This document shows positions 10,701-21,318 of a DNA stretch of 64,000 nucleotides, piece by piece. Below the pieces are notes generated by a model that ran no database searches, was not told where the DNA came from, and was given only the letters and a program-made list of their open reading frames with translations. The translations under genes and the position numbers were made by a program. The stretch lies in contig NC_052507.1 in assembly GCF_014356525.2 (NCBI RefSeq), positions 46,237,992-46,301,991 on the forward strand. Reading direction: 5' to 3'. Each line of letters opens with the position of its first letter. Position 1 is the stretch's first letter. The DNA is from Nilaparvata lugens. Taxonomy: Eukaryota > Arthropoda > Insecta > Hemiptera > Delphacidae.

Positions 10701-12230
10701 TTGCTGCCATCCATCCTCATGGGCACAGCAGCCCATTGTCTGCCATCCCTTCCATTCATCCTCTCTGGGCACAGCGGCCCGTTAGCTGCCATCCCTTCCA
10801 TCCATCCTCTCAGGGCACAGGGGCCGTTGGCTGCCGTCCATCCTCTCTCGGCACAGCGGCCTGTTGGCTGCCGTCCCTTCTGTCCATCCTTTCAGGGCAC
10901 AGCGGACCATTGGCTGCTGTCCCTTCCATCCATTCTCTTTGGGCACAGCGGCCCATTGGCTGCCATCCCTTCCATCTATCATCTCCGTGCACAGCGGCCC
11001 GTTGGCTTCCATCCCTTCCATCCATCCTCTCAGGGCACAGCGGCCCGTTGGCTGCCATCCCTTCCATCCATCCTCTCAGGGCACAGCGGCCAGCTGCCTC
11101 TCTGGCGGCGGCTGATCTCCATCCCCTCTACTTTGGTAGAGTATTTAAATGCTGGACGAGCCCCTGACCATAGCATTCCGCTCTAAACCTTCCTCCTCCT
11201 TGTACAGCGGCCTGTTGGCTGCCGTACGTCACTGCCCTCCACTCCTGGTATAGCGGCCTGTCGGCTGCCATCCGTCCCTCCTGGCACAGTGGCCTGCTTG
11301 CTGCAGTCCATCCTCTCTGGGCACAGCGGCCTGTTGGCTGCAGTCCCTTTTGTCCATCCTCTCTGGGCACAGCGGCCGTTGGTTGCCGTCCCTTACATCC
11401 ATCCTCTCACAGCACAGCAGCCCATTGGCTGCCGTCCCTTCCATCCATCTTCCCCGTGCACAGCGGCCCGTTGGCTGCCGTCCCTTCCGTCCATCCTCTC
11501 TGGGCACAGCGGCCCGTTGGCTGCCGTCCCTTCCATCCATCCTCTCCATGCACAGCGGCCAGTTGGCTGCCGTCCCTTCCATCCATCCTCTCAGGGCACA
11601 GTTGCCTGTTGGCTGCCATCCTATCCATCCATCCTTTCCGGGTTCAGCGGCCTGTTGGCTGCCGTTCTTCCATCCATCCTCTCAGGGCACAGCGGCCCGA
11701 TTGCTGCCGTCCCTTCCATCCATCCCCCTGTGTACAGCGGCCCATTGGCTGCCGTCCCTTCCAACCATCCTCTCAGGGCACTGCGGCCCATTGGCTGCCG
11801 TCCCTTCCATCCATCCTCTCAGGGCACAGTGGCCCGTTGGCTGCCATCCCTTTCATCCATCCTCTCCGGGCACAGCGGCCCATTGGCTTTCGTCCCTTCT
11901 GTCCATCCTCTCAGGGCACAGCGGCCAGCCGCCTCTCTGGCGGCGGCTGATCTCCATCCCCTCTACTTTGGTAGAGTATTTAAAGGCCGGATGAGCTCCT
12001 TACCATAGCATTCCGCTCCCAACCTTCCTCCTCCTTGTACAGCGGCCCGTTGGCTGCCGTACGTCCCTGTCCTCCACTCCTTGTACAGCGGCTCGTCGGC
12101 TGCCGTCCGTCCCTCCTGTACAGCGGCTCATTGGCTGCCGTCCCTTCCCTCCTGGCACAGCGGCCCGTTGGCTGCCGTCTCTTCCATTCATCCTCTCAGG
12201 GCACAGCGGCCCGTGCCGTACAGAGAAGGA
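7704..12230. repeat. GC-rich 46-bp minisatellite, right block with higher-order repeats
   Basis: This continues the array interrupted by the LINE, with the same 46-bp unit in about a hundred imperfect copies. Five conserved blocks break it up, each containing CTGATCTCCATCCCCTC, then a GGGAGGGTATTTAAA-type segment and CTCCCAACCTTCCTCCTCC. TATTTAAA occurs at 8807, 9644, 10287, 11142 and 11977, with spacings of 837, 643, 855 and 835 bp, so the array has a higher-order period near 840 bp with one shortened copy. Long frames such as 8458-10224 arise from the frame-rotating unit and are not treated as genes. Confidence 0.9.
8760..8862 (+). promoter_or_regulatory. Promoter-like block of the higher-order repeat (representative copy)
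   Basis: Related copies lie at about 3950-4045, 5075-5180, 9590-9695, 10240-10345, 11090-11205 and 11930-12045. Each has TATTTAAA about 24-27 bp upstream of a CATTCCGCTCCC or CATTCAGCTCCC segment, the spacing expected between a TATA box and an initiator. In the copies near 9671 and 10314 the downstream element reads TTCAGC. Function is inferred from spacing alone. Confidence 0.35.
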
Positions 12231-12345
12231 TGAAGAGGAACTTCGACTTGCCTCCTTACCCCGCCCCTTACTGAGCTAAGTCGTCCAGGAGCAAAACCTG
12301 GGTATCAATCGCCTAACCCTGAAGGTACTCAGGGTGTACGTGATA
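12231..12345. repeat. Right flank of the minisatellite
   Basis: The 46-bp pattern stops at about 12210-12230. It is followed by a GC-richer segment with CCCGCCCCTTACTGAGC, AGCAAAACCTGGGTATC and a small hairpin (ACCCTGA, loop AGGTAC, TCAGGGT), after which the sequence turns AT-rich. This may be the end of the element in which the minisatellite expanded. Confidence 0.35.
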
Positions 12346-13285
12346 ATATAAAAAGTTTTGAAAAAAGGCACTCTCAAATTATTCTTTATGAATTAACAAT
12401 TCAAGTAGCCCTATTGAACTACTTTATTTCCTAATTCTTATTCAATGATAGTTAATTGAATATCTTAATACTCATGTAGGACAAGTGTCTGACTAATTCA
12501 AATATATGTACGTAATATACCGTAATCATATACTTTATTCAAAGTTCAATATCAACTATTTTAATCCTTACCAAGTCTTTCTTCGTAATTTTCATCTAGG
12601 CTACCATGCTCTTGGAAAATTTGTTCAAAAATCATTCTCTTCTCTTAAACCTATTGTATTTATCACATTATTTTCCAAGCTAAATTATCTCCTGCAAGTT
12701 TATTGTTTATTTTATTGAACAATAATAACACATGCGGGAAGGGACAACAGAATCAAGCTCAAAACTAATCATATTTCATTCTATTCAACACAGTTCAAAA
12801 ATGTAGGTTAAAAGAGTCACATTTTGGATCGATACAAAACAAGAATGCAAACTAATTTCAAATTTAGAAATAGTCAATGAGCATTAAATAAGAGAGAAAT
12901 AATAAAAAACTAACAGTTTTGAGCAGCGTAAATAGTGCTATATATAAAAGATAATGCTTAAGATACTTCTTATTTATTTGTGTCTGACAGTATCCTCATA
13001 AAATGTATTCTCTCAGGAACATTTTTACGCATGGAAAGAAATTTCGCATTTCGGACCTTAATAAAACGCGCCTCAGACAGCAAAGGCATTGTAAGATCCT
13101 TTCAATTGCTCCAATATCACCATTAAGCGTTAATAAGCCACATGAGCGTTTTTAAAGGCGTTTTCAGACAAGTCAACAGGGCAGGAAGCTCTCCGATTGG
13201 ATGATTATCAGCTGATTCCAGAACACCATCCCAATCAGAGAACTGAAATCGCCTGAAAATGATCGTGTGGTTTGGCAATTTGGCT
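12346..13285. other. No gene seen
   Basis: AT-rich intronic sequence of the plus-strand gene. I see no coding segment or clear repeat in it. Confidence 0.4.
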
Positions 13286-13411
13286 GGCCACTAACGGCTT
13301 TATTTGAAGTTAAATTATTTTCCTATAATTTTAATTTACCAGTGGTTCATTTATTGTGATTGGCTGCTTATTTTATGTTAGATAAACTTGCATGACATAC
13401 CGTTAGTGGTC
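13286..13411. mobile_element. Short MITE-like element
   Basis: GGCCACTAACGG at 13286-13297 is mirrored by CCGTTAGTGGTC at 13400-13411 (11 of 12 positions pair). The interior is AT-rich and non-coding. No target duplication was established. Confidence 0.4.
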
Positions 13412-13437
13412 AGCATTATATTGTGCAGGCAACAAAG

Positions 13438-13616
13438 GCCCGGTTGCAATAAAGTTGGTTAAATTTTAACTGTGATTAATTTCACGATAACCAATCAGAG
13501 AAGCCGTCTTATTAAAAAGGCCTTTGTTAGACGGCTTTTTGATAAGACGGCTTCTCTGATTGGCTCTCGTGGAACTAATCACGATTAAAATTGAACAGGC
13601 TTTTGTGCGACCGGCA
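13438..13616. mobile_element. Foldback MITE
   Basis: The whole element is a near palindrome: CCAATCAGAGAAGCCGTCTT on the left pairs with AAGACGGCTTCTCTGATTGG on the right, and the outer ends (GCCCGGTTGCA and its counterpart TGCGACCGGC) also pair. Arms are about 85 bp with a short spacer. A solo end occurs at 365-390 and a related CCGGTTGCACC piece at about 33322. It lies just upstream of the last exon of the plus-strand gene. Confidence 0.8.
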
Positions 13617-13727
13617 CAAAGTGTTCAAATTGAAGAAACGACGACCCTCTTTACTGTATAATTTATTTAGTGCAGATGAAAACAGCTGAGTGTTGCTCAC
13701 CACTAACGTCGTGCTTTGTGTTAGCAG

Positions 13728-13954
13728 GCTACAAAGTGTTCACGTTTAAGTACCCGTACCTGGGCAACACATGTGTGCCGTTCCAGCACTGGACATGTTC
13801 GCGCCAGTGCGGCGAGGCCATCGAGGTGCCAGCTCGCCTCGCTCAGAAGCAGGCCGCTCGACGCTTGGACCACGAGTACCAGCAGTACATCTCATCCATC
13901 CACCGAACCAACAGCCTTCGACCTGACAAGTCACACACTTGCAACATTCTTTAA
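13728..13954 (+). CDS. Terminal coding exon of the same unidentified gene
   Basis: The acceptor is TTAGCAG ending at 13727. The exon supplies the last two bases of a Gly codon begun at 3262, and continues as YKVFTFKYPYLGN, a CSRQC pair and a basic or charged tail (RLAQKQAARRLDHEYQQY) to TAA at 13952-13954. The CGYCN of the previous exon and CSRQC here could together form a zinc site. G/C-ending codons make this exon clearly more GC-rich than its AT-rich flanks, as expected of conserved coding sequence. The protein ends in CNIL, which has the shape of a C-terminal prenylation box, although N in the second position is not ideal. The intron between the two exons is 10,465 bp and contains the minisatellite. 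Confidence 0.6.
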
Positions 13955-14153
13955 AGCACCGCTCTAAATCAATGTCAATTCCTTCAATGCACCTTGTAAG
14001 TAGCAAATATCCACTGGCTAATAAGTGTCGATCGGTTCGCCATGATCTCACGGAATATTCAGAGAGAGCATCTACAAGAATGTGGTTATAAACTCGACAG
14101 TATTCACTCGCTAGTGATGATCGTTTCGTCATGTTTTGACATCTTCAGGTATG

Positions 14154-16262
14154 AGTCAAAGAAAGGTTATAGAAGGAATAAGTATGGAAGACAATTTTTG
14201 ACTCCGCCGTACTGCTTAGGGTAGTAAGGAGGTAAACATATCAAAAGTTCCCACCCCTACCCCTTGTGCTAAGGGGGTGGGGGTGGTTCAAAGGTACCAT
14301 TTTTTGGTTTCTCGCTTATAACACGGAAACTATGTATTTTACGGTCATAACTGTTACATATAAAATTAAAGCTCACATAATTCCCTACAATATGCATCCC
14401 ACAATTTTTTCTATATAGTTTTCGAGATATCCGCTCTCGAAGATGTGACATTGTTGAAAAAACACGATTGCCTCCATTTTTTTCCATTTTTACTCTTATA
14501 AGTTTTTAAAAATCGATGGGAAAAATCCATGCTAATTATGAGCTTATAGAGCATTGAATTCTCTTCAATTTGATGTTTAATTTACACTTTTACGCATTTC
14601 CCTACAACTGTTGCAGTAGCTTTAGTGTTGAGTGTGAGAGTTCCAGTTTTGCAACAATAGAACAATTGATAAAATAATTTGGAGGGAATGTTTTGAACAC
14701 AATTTTTGACTTTGCAGCTTTGTTGAGACTAGTTAGAGGAGAATATATCAAAAGTCCCCATTCCTAACTCATGTGCTAAGGGGATGAGGGGGGTTTAAAA
14801 GTTGAATTTTTCAGCTTTTTGCTTCTACGCTCATATCTTGAGAACAATGCGTTGAACCGACATAACTAACTTTCTTTATTCCCTCTGTTGAAAGTGTGGA
14901 ACCGCTGAGTTGACACGTGTTGCAGGATTGAAAATTTCACTCACTACATTAAAGTTACAATAAAAATGACACGAAAACTTGGAATAGTAGAATAATACAT
15001 CATTTCCAAGAGAATCAATTGCTGTACAAACCGAAAATAAGCATCAATTTATACTATGCATGGTTGGAGAGTTATAAGTCAAAGTCAAAAAGTCAAGTCA
15101 AAAATAAGTTTATTTCCAAATCTTTCTAAGATTATAAATGTTACATACATAGCTTGAAATTGAACAATATACAAATCAAATATTATACAAAACGTGTTCA
15201 TTATACTATCATACCTAATGATTTACTAACAGTTATAATTATATTATAATTTCAGTTGTAATTTCACATGGAAATGTGCCTACATAGGTGTAAAACCTGT
15301 GCGTAGACACGAGTTGCTGTGAAAGAGCAAAAAATTGGTTAAAAACCTGTTAGTTCAACAATTACACACCTTCAAGAGCGAATATCTCGGGAAACTGTTG
15401 GGAATATCACAAAATTCCACTGAACTAAAAGTGTAGACAATTTGTCAAGCTCCACTTTGGAATTGTTATGTTGGTTCAACGCATTGTTCTCAAGATATTT
15501 TTTTATTTTATTTTTTTTTTTTATTATTTCTATTAAAACTAGTCACTAGAACTAACCATTAATTTTGTTCTCTTATTTCTTATTCTAACATATTAATTTT
15601 TAATGCAACTTTTAAACCCCCCTCATCTACTTAGCACATGAGTTAGGAATGGGGACTTTTGATATGTTCTACTCCTAACTAGTCTCAACAAAGCTGCAAA
15701 GTCAAAAATTGTGTTCAAAACATTCCCTCCAAATTCTTTTGTCAATTGGTCTATTGTTGCAAAACTGGAGTTCTCACACTCAACACTAAAGCTGCTGCAA
15801 CAGTTGTAGGGATATGCGTAAAAGTGTGAAATTATACATCAAATTGAAAAGAATTCAATGCTCTATAAGCTCATAATCAGCATAGATTTTTATCATCGAT
15901 TTTTTAAAACTTATAAGAGCAAAAATGGAAAAAATTGGAGGCAAACGTGCTTTTTTCAAAAATGTCACATCTTCGAGAGCGGATATCTCGAAAACTATAG
16001 ACGATATAGAAAAAATTGTGGGATGCATATTGTAGGGAATTATGTGAGGTTTAATTTCATATGTAACAGTTATGTCCGTGAAATACATAGTTTCCGTGTT
16101 ATAAGCGAGAAACCAAAAAATGGTACCTTTGAACCACCCCCACCCCCTTAGCACAAGGGGTAGGAGTGGGGACTTTTGATATGTTTACCTCCTTAGTACC
16201 CTAAACAGAACTGCGTTGTCAAAAATTGTCTACCAAACTTTTCCCTCTATACCCTCTTTTGA
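14154..16262. mobile_element. 2.1 kb foldback element with about 0.7 kb arms
   Basis: The left arm (14154-14866) is repeated inverted at 15464-16262. Paired landmarks are AGACAATTTTTGAC at both ends, AGGAGGTAAACATATCAAAAG, the CCCCTTGTGCTAAGGGGGTG segment, AACACGGAAACTATG, and GAACAATGCGTTGAACC at the inner end. The right arm carries an extra AT-rich insert of about 110 bp near 15505-15615. The loop (14867-15463) holds no gene. Small open frames inside the arms are mirror images of each other and are not genes. Confidence 0.85.
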
Positions 16263-18136
16263 TCATTAATTGCCTGGATTAGTAGACTGTATAATATTAA
16301 AAGAAGCATTTACAACTGTGGGTGGATACACATCTGTGATTACTTGAAAGTATGAATATATTTCTGCATGCTTTTGTTATAGGCCTAGTAGAAGTGTATC
16401 AACATTTAATTTTTTATTAAACCTTCTGAATGCTATGTTGCATATCCATACTTTTCCACTATTAATTTAAAAATAGAATTTTAAAACACTAATAAAGTTA
16501 AAAATGCACTTGCTATTCATTAGAAGTGACTATCGTTTAAACTTCTGAATGCGTTTGCTATGGTGAGAATATATTCATATACATGTAGGTCCACCCACTT
16601 ATACATAATATTGTGAATGCTTTCTCTATAGCATAATCTTATGCTTTACCATACAATTATCACATAGCTTTGAACAAGCGATTTATTTGCAACTTAGGCA
16701 AAGTGTAAATTTCGTGATTATAGTTTTTGCTGGGGAAGTGTAACGATGCCATAAGGATTGTATCCTTATTCTCTATCTAGGAATACAATTTTAGGGCATA
16801 GCCGGCCCTCTGCAACACTTGATCATACGATACAATTCTCTCTAGCTAGCTAAAAATTTGATAAATCATACTGAATGACAAGAAGGTAATGCAGAACAAT
16901 AATCTAGAAATGATAGTGTTGACTAAAGTCGGAAAAACAATTGATATAATCTTATAAGGGAAGAATAAAACTCCAAGAAAACTAATTTGAAAGAATAGTG
17001 TGTTGGCTATATGAAGAATGGCAAAGAGAAACGAAAAATTCTAAAATTAGGCAAAAGTAAAAAAGGAAATTTCAATAAGCCGCAACAATTACAGTACTAT
17101 TTGAACATTTACAACTGTAAACTATGGCTAAATGATGATTAGGTTTCAATTGAATCGCTTATTCAAGGTTGTGAGACAATGTAGAGACAGTGCATTATAG
17201 AACTGGCATTGGTTTGCGACAGAAATTTGTCTTGTAATAAACGGATAAGATCCAATTTATCATTCACTCCATCACCCCAAGTCTTTCGTCCATCTTACAA
17301 TCAGTAATATATTTTTTACGAAATGCGTGTACATATTATTATTAATCTGTATCTGTAAGTACTGTTGATTTTATTGTTAAACACTAGAAGTTTGTCCACG
17401 AAGGTTACCATGTTTATTGTTTGGACGACGATTCGTGATGCTTTATATTAATTAGTTAATATTCCTATGTGAATTTTCCTTTGAAAAAGTTATTGCATCC
17501 TTGAACACTTTCAAATTGAGGTAATCGTAGCTTGCCTTGTCTTATCTATTATTCTTCTATATTTTCTGATAACATTATTATATTTATTCCATCTGAGGTC
17601 ATTTGCACAGTGTCGTTTCAAGTAAATCTCAACAGCTTGTGGTTTGTGGTAAACCATGGTTTTATATTATATGATCGATCAAGTTTTTATATTAGATTTG
17701 AATCTATGCAATCGTCCCTAATAATATTATTCATCTTTTTTTGAGAGTGTGTTCTTTTATGTATTTTTCTTCTAAATGAAATGTGATTACTCTTATTAGT
17801 TATGGAAAAACTGTTTTTCTTTTTATTATATTTTGACTAATCTATTAAAATTAAAAACAAATTCAATTAAAATATTTCCCTCCGTAAACTAACTTTATTG
17901 AGACTGAAACGTTTTCGAACTAGTAATAATAGTTATTGTAGTATAAAAAATTTTTAGCTGTATTTGAATTACTTGGCACAATTTATTCAGAATTATTATG
18001 AATAATTATATATTTCAATAAAATATAATCCGATTGTTAATATTTATTCTATTGAAATTTATGAAAGATTAAAATGTATCATATATTTAGTGCTCAATCA
18101 CTGGTTTTTGATGCACAATAGTTATTTGTGCAACTA
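16263..18136. other. No gene seen
   Basis: AT-rich sequence of nearly 1.9 kb with no frame that shows protein-like composition and no repeat that I can define. Confidence 0.4.
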
Positions 18137-18238
18137 GTGCGCAAAGTGACAGTTTGCTGCACCGAAAGAAACGTTCACGCCCGAGCCGTAGGCGAGGGCG
18201 GAATGGTTTGTTGAGAGCAGCAGAGGAACTTTGCGCAC
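18137..18238. repeat. Short inverted-repeat unit
   Basis: GTGCGCAAAGT at 18137-18147 is perfectly complementary to ACTTTGCGCAC at 18228-18238. The centre is GC-rich and itself palindromic in part (GCCCGAGCCGTAGGCGAGGGC). It abuts the next MITE. Confidence 0.5.
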
Positions 18239-18248
18239 GTATTTCTCA

Positions 18249-18673
18249 TTAAATTTTTCCTACAGTTACCATTGAATATGAAAAGTGGGTAATTATGGGT
18301 AAAATTGCCTGAAATCCATCAAATGTTTGTGTGTGTGATGCTGTTATTAATAAAAACCTTAATTTATTGTCAAATAGAATAATGTAGGAGTGTTTGAATG
18401 AAGGGGCGGCTGTCACTGATGTGGTGGCTGTCCTCGGTGCCCATGTCCTTGTCCATCGTTATTATTATAATAACAGTCACTGTTACCAACTTCATTTTGA
18501 TTTTGCTGCACTGGTGCTCCATATAACCTACTAACTATTTTGCGTTGCCATGTTGCAAATCTGGAGTGCAGAAAAAATTTTTCCCGCACTAGAGCGGTAA
18601 AGTGATTCTTTGCGTTCTGTAATCAGTGCAGGAATGGCCACTTTTCAAGGTAACTGTAGGAAAAAATATTTAA
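18249..18673. mobile_element. TTAA-flanked MITE, copy 1
   Basis: The ends are inverted (CCTACAGTTACC with GGTAACTGTAGG, followed by the complementary pair GAAAAGTGG and CCACTTTTC). TTAA occurs just outside each end (18249-18252 and 18670-18673), as expected for piggyBac-like insertions. The right three quarters are nearly identical to 42046-42352. Confidence 0.6.
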
Positions 18674-18759
18674 TAGCACAATGTTTATATATTTTATGAT
18701 CAATGGTTTGTAAAGTAAATTCACAGAAAGTGGTGCAGGATATTTTCACAATATGAATG

Positions 18760-19219
18760 TTATCAAACTTTGCATAATCCTATATAAACAAAGAGACTCA
18801 AGTTTCATTATTGTCTCTAAATTATTTTTCCAATATTGTTATATCTATTATTTAATTATATTATGTCAATATCTAATTATGATGCACAATTTATTTCAAC
18901 AGTAAAATTTATTAAATGGGTAATTTTTGAAAATTTGAAGACAAAATCAACAATTTGTGATGTTTTTATGAATAAATTGATTTGACAAGAATTTACGTGG
19001 ATTAATTTGTTGATTGTAAAATAGTAACCATCAATATTTATTATTGCAGTACGATAATATTTATGATCTTTTGAGTGTCTTATAATAATTGCAATGAGCA
19101 TGTCTCATTTATGGAAGATTCAATGTAATAAAAAAATCACAAACTTATATCGTGATATGAGAGCCATTCAAGATTTTAAACTATGAAAAAATCAATTTTG
19201 AACGCGAGCTCGACCTAGT
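18760..19219. repeat. 460-bp direct repeat, left copy
   Basis: This segment, from TTATCAAACTTTGCATAATC to GCGAGCTCGACCTAGT, is about 97% identical to 24179-24644. The copies differ mainly by a small insertion in the right copy (GAAGAAAG) and a few substitutions. The two copies immediately flank the Jockey-clade LINE remains. They are non-coding. Confidence 0.9.
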
Positions 19220-19533
19220 ATCAGTCAGCGGTTAGATACCGAAGTGGTAACATGTAGAGAGTGTTACTAGTATTTCAGCAATAGTATACATAGTTATAGT
19301 AGTGTCGTTTAGTGTAGTTTACTATATTCAATAGAACAATAGGTTTGCTTACGCTGGAAAAATAGAGCCGGCTGTGAGTGGAAGTAGTACGCATGTGCGC
19401 GCTCGCGTCCGTACGTTCGCGTCGCCTGCCGCGGTCGGTCACCTCGCGAAAAACCAACTGGCGAGAAAAAACTGCTGAGCCGTCGTTATAATATTATATT
19501 AATCAGAATAATGAATGGAAACTAGTTAAACCT

Positions 19534-21206
19534 TTGACTTTCTTAGTTCCAGAATTTGAAGAAGTTGAAGATAATAGCTGCAATTCATCACCACCACCAT
19601 CAATCACCATGAATGAAGGAGATACATCACCAGAAAAACTCATTCAACCAGACCAGCTTAAAACTCCGGCAGAGCAAATACTGTATAATGCATGGAAGGA
19701 AGCTGACAATAGGATGCGAGTAGCAGAAAGTAAAAACAACATGTTAGAAAAAAAACTGGAAGAACTTCAAATCAAGCTGTGTCAGTTAGAGAGCGCTAAT
19801 TATTTCAACTCGGCCCCTGCAGCTTCCAACAATTTGAAAGTTGTAGAGAGTAGTAAGTCGGATCAACACCAATTAGGAAAAATCAACCAAAAGGTGGAAA
19901 ATCTGATAATGTTAAAAATGCATCACGTAGTACTGGTTACTGTACAGATGAGGAGGAACTTGCCAAGGAGACGGAGTGGGTGAGAGTGAAAAATGGGAGA
20001 TCTAAGAAGAGGAAGCTGAATACTTCACTTTCGCCTCCATCACAAGAAAAATCACCTCCACTCTATTCAAGAAATAAGCGAAATGCTTCTTCCAATAAAG
20101 AGAATAAATCGAAAGATGACACTGGACATGAACAGTTTTCCACCAACAATCAACTGTCAAATAAAATTTTGAAACCACCACCCATCATATTATACAATAT
20201 TCAAAATTACCAAGTTATCTATACGATTCTAAATAAAAAAATGGAGGAAAATTCTTACAAGGTGACTTTACTGAATAATTATAGTCTAAAACTCAATGTT
20301 AACACAGAGGAGAATTACAGATTAGCTACGGCAGTGCTGAACGAAGAAAAAATGAATTGGTCTTCGTTTGAAAACAAACAAACTAGACCAATAAATTAGA
20401 GTAATTGTTAAGAAATTGCATAGCACTTGCGATCCAGGTGATATAAAGGAAGAACTTCAAGAGAAAGGATTCAAAATTCTGGATGTTGTAAACATACTGC
20501 AGTGGAAGACTAATGAACCACTTCCAATATTTATGCTCTCTTTTGATAATTCAGAGAATATAAATAAAATAAATCATTTCATTATAAATCCATATCATTT
20601 CATATCGTTATTATATCTAATTAAATAAATGTATGTATCTTGGTTTAAGTGCAGTAGCATATACTTATATTTATTTTTTGTAAAGCTTTTTTGTATTTTG
20701 TTTTTGGCAAATAAAATTCATTCATTCATTCAAAAATTTATGAAATCCATGCAATCATGGGCATGAAAATTGAGGTTGTGCCAATTAAGAAGCCGAAATT
20801 CCTACCCCAATGCAAAAATTGCCAAGCCTGGGGGCATACTAAAAAATATAGTAGGAAAGATCCCAGGTGTGTGAAATGTGCCGGTCCCCACCTTACCACC
20901 AGCTGTACAAAGCCAAAAGAAGAAAAAGCAAAGTGCTACAATTGTGGAATGGAACATCCAGCTAATTATAGAGGGTGTCTAGTGGCACAAGAACTGCAAG
21001 CACTTCGGAATAAGAAGAAACAACCAAAAACCAACGAGGGAAATAAAACTACTGTGCCTCAAAGGGTATTAAAAGATGCTCGAGTTATTGAGAATCAGTC
21101 TTATTCGGATAGAGTAAAACAAGTCTCAGTTAGCAAAATGAATGAGAAACCCCAACTTATATCCCAGAGCTTAGGTGAAGATTTAGGGTTGAATATAGCC
21201 TCTTAA
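19534..21206 (+). pseudogene. Jockey LINE ORF1 (gag-like), broken
   Basis: Reading passes through frames at 19534-19983, 19980-20399, about 20405-20580 and 20740-21206. The first probable Met is at 19609 (MNEGDTSPEKL). A Lys/Glu-rich segment (NNMLEKKLEELQIKL) looks coiled coil. The C-terminal part has three zinc-knuckle-like modules: CKNCQAWGHTKKYS (where the last Cys is replaced), CVKCAGPHLTTSC and CYNCGMEHPANYRGC. Frameshifts near 19980, a stop at 20399 and an insertion at about 20580-20740 break it. Such proteins bind element RNA and chaperone it to the nucleus (known for the family). Confidence 0.8.
20580..20740 (+). mobile_element. Short retroelement-like insertion in ORF1
   Basis: An AT-rich non-coding piece separates the ORF1 parts and ends in a simple tail (AAAATTCATTCATTCATTC), as SINE and LINE 3' ends do. 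The coding reading resumes right after it (IYEIHAIMGMKIEV). The limits are approximate. Confidence 0.5.
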
Positions 21207-21318
21207 CTCCAATTAATTCTTGAAAAACTAGTTAGGCAGGAGCAATTCAATAGAACAATTCTTTCTAGACTAGAAAAACTAGAAAATACTACAGTGAAAG
21301 AAAACACTTACAAGAAAT

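Noticed and set aside
4025..12230. CRISPR-like array of regular repeats
   Set aside because: There are no unique spacers between repeats, the units are contiguous and diverged, and the DNA is from an animal.
4034..12274. Many long open frames on both strands (for example 8458-10224 with 588 codons)
   Set aside because: They are produced by the stop-poor 46-bp repeat unit, overlap in several frames and on both strands, and contain only the repeat pattern. No start context or non-repeat domain supports a gene.
15855..16154. Nearly 100-codon frames on both strands, with a mirror frame at 14269-14487
   Set aside because: They lie in the arms of the foldback and mirror each other; no conserved domain.
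18877..19101. 74-codon minus-strand frame, repeated at 24307-24531
   Set aside because: It is present twice only because it lies in the direct repeats; the composition is that of AT-rich DNA.
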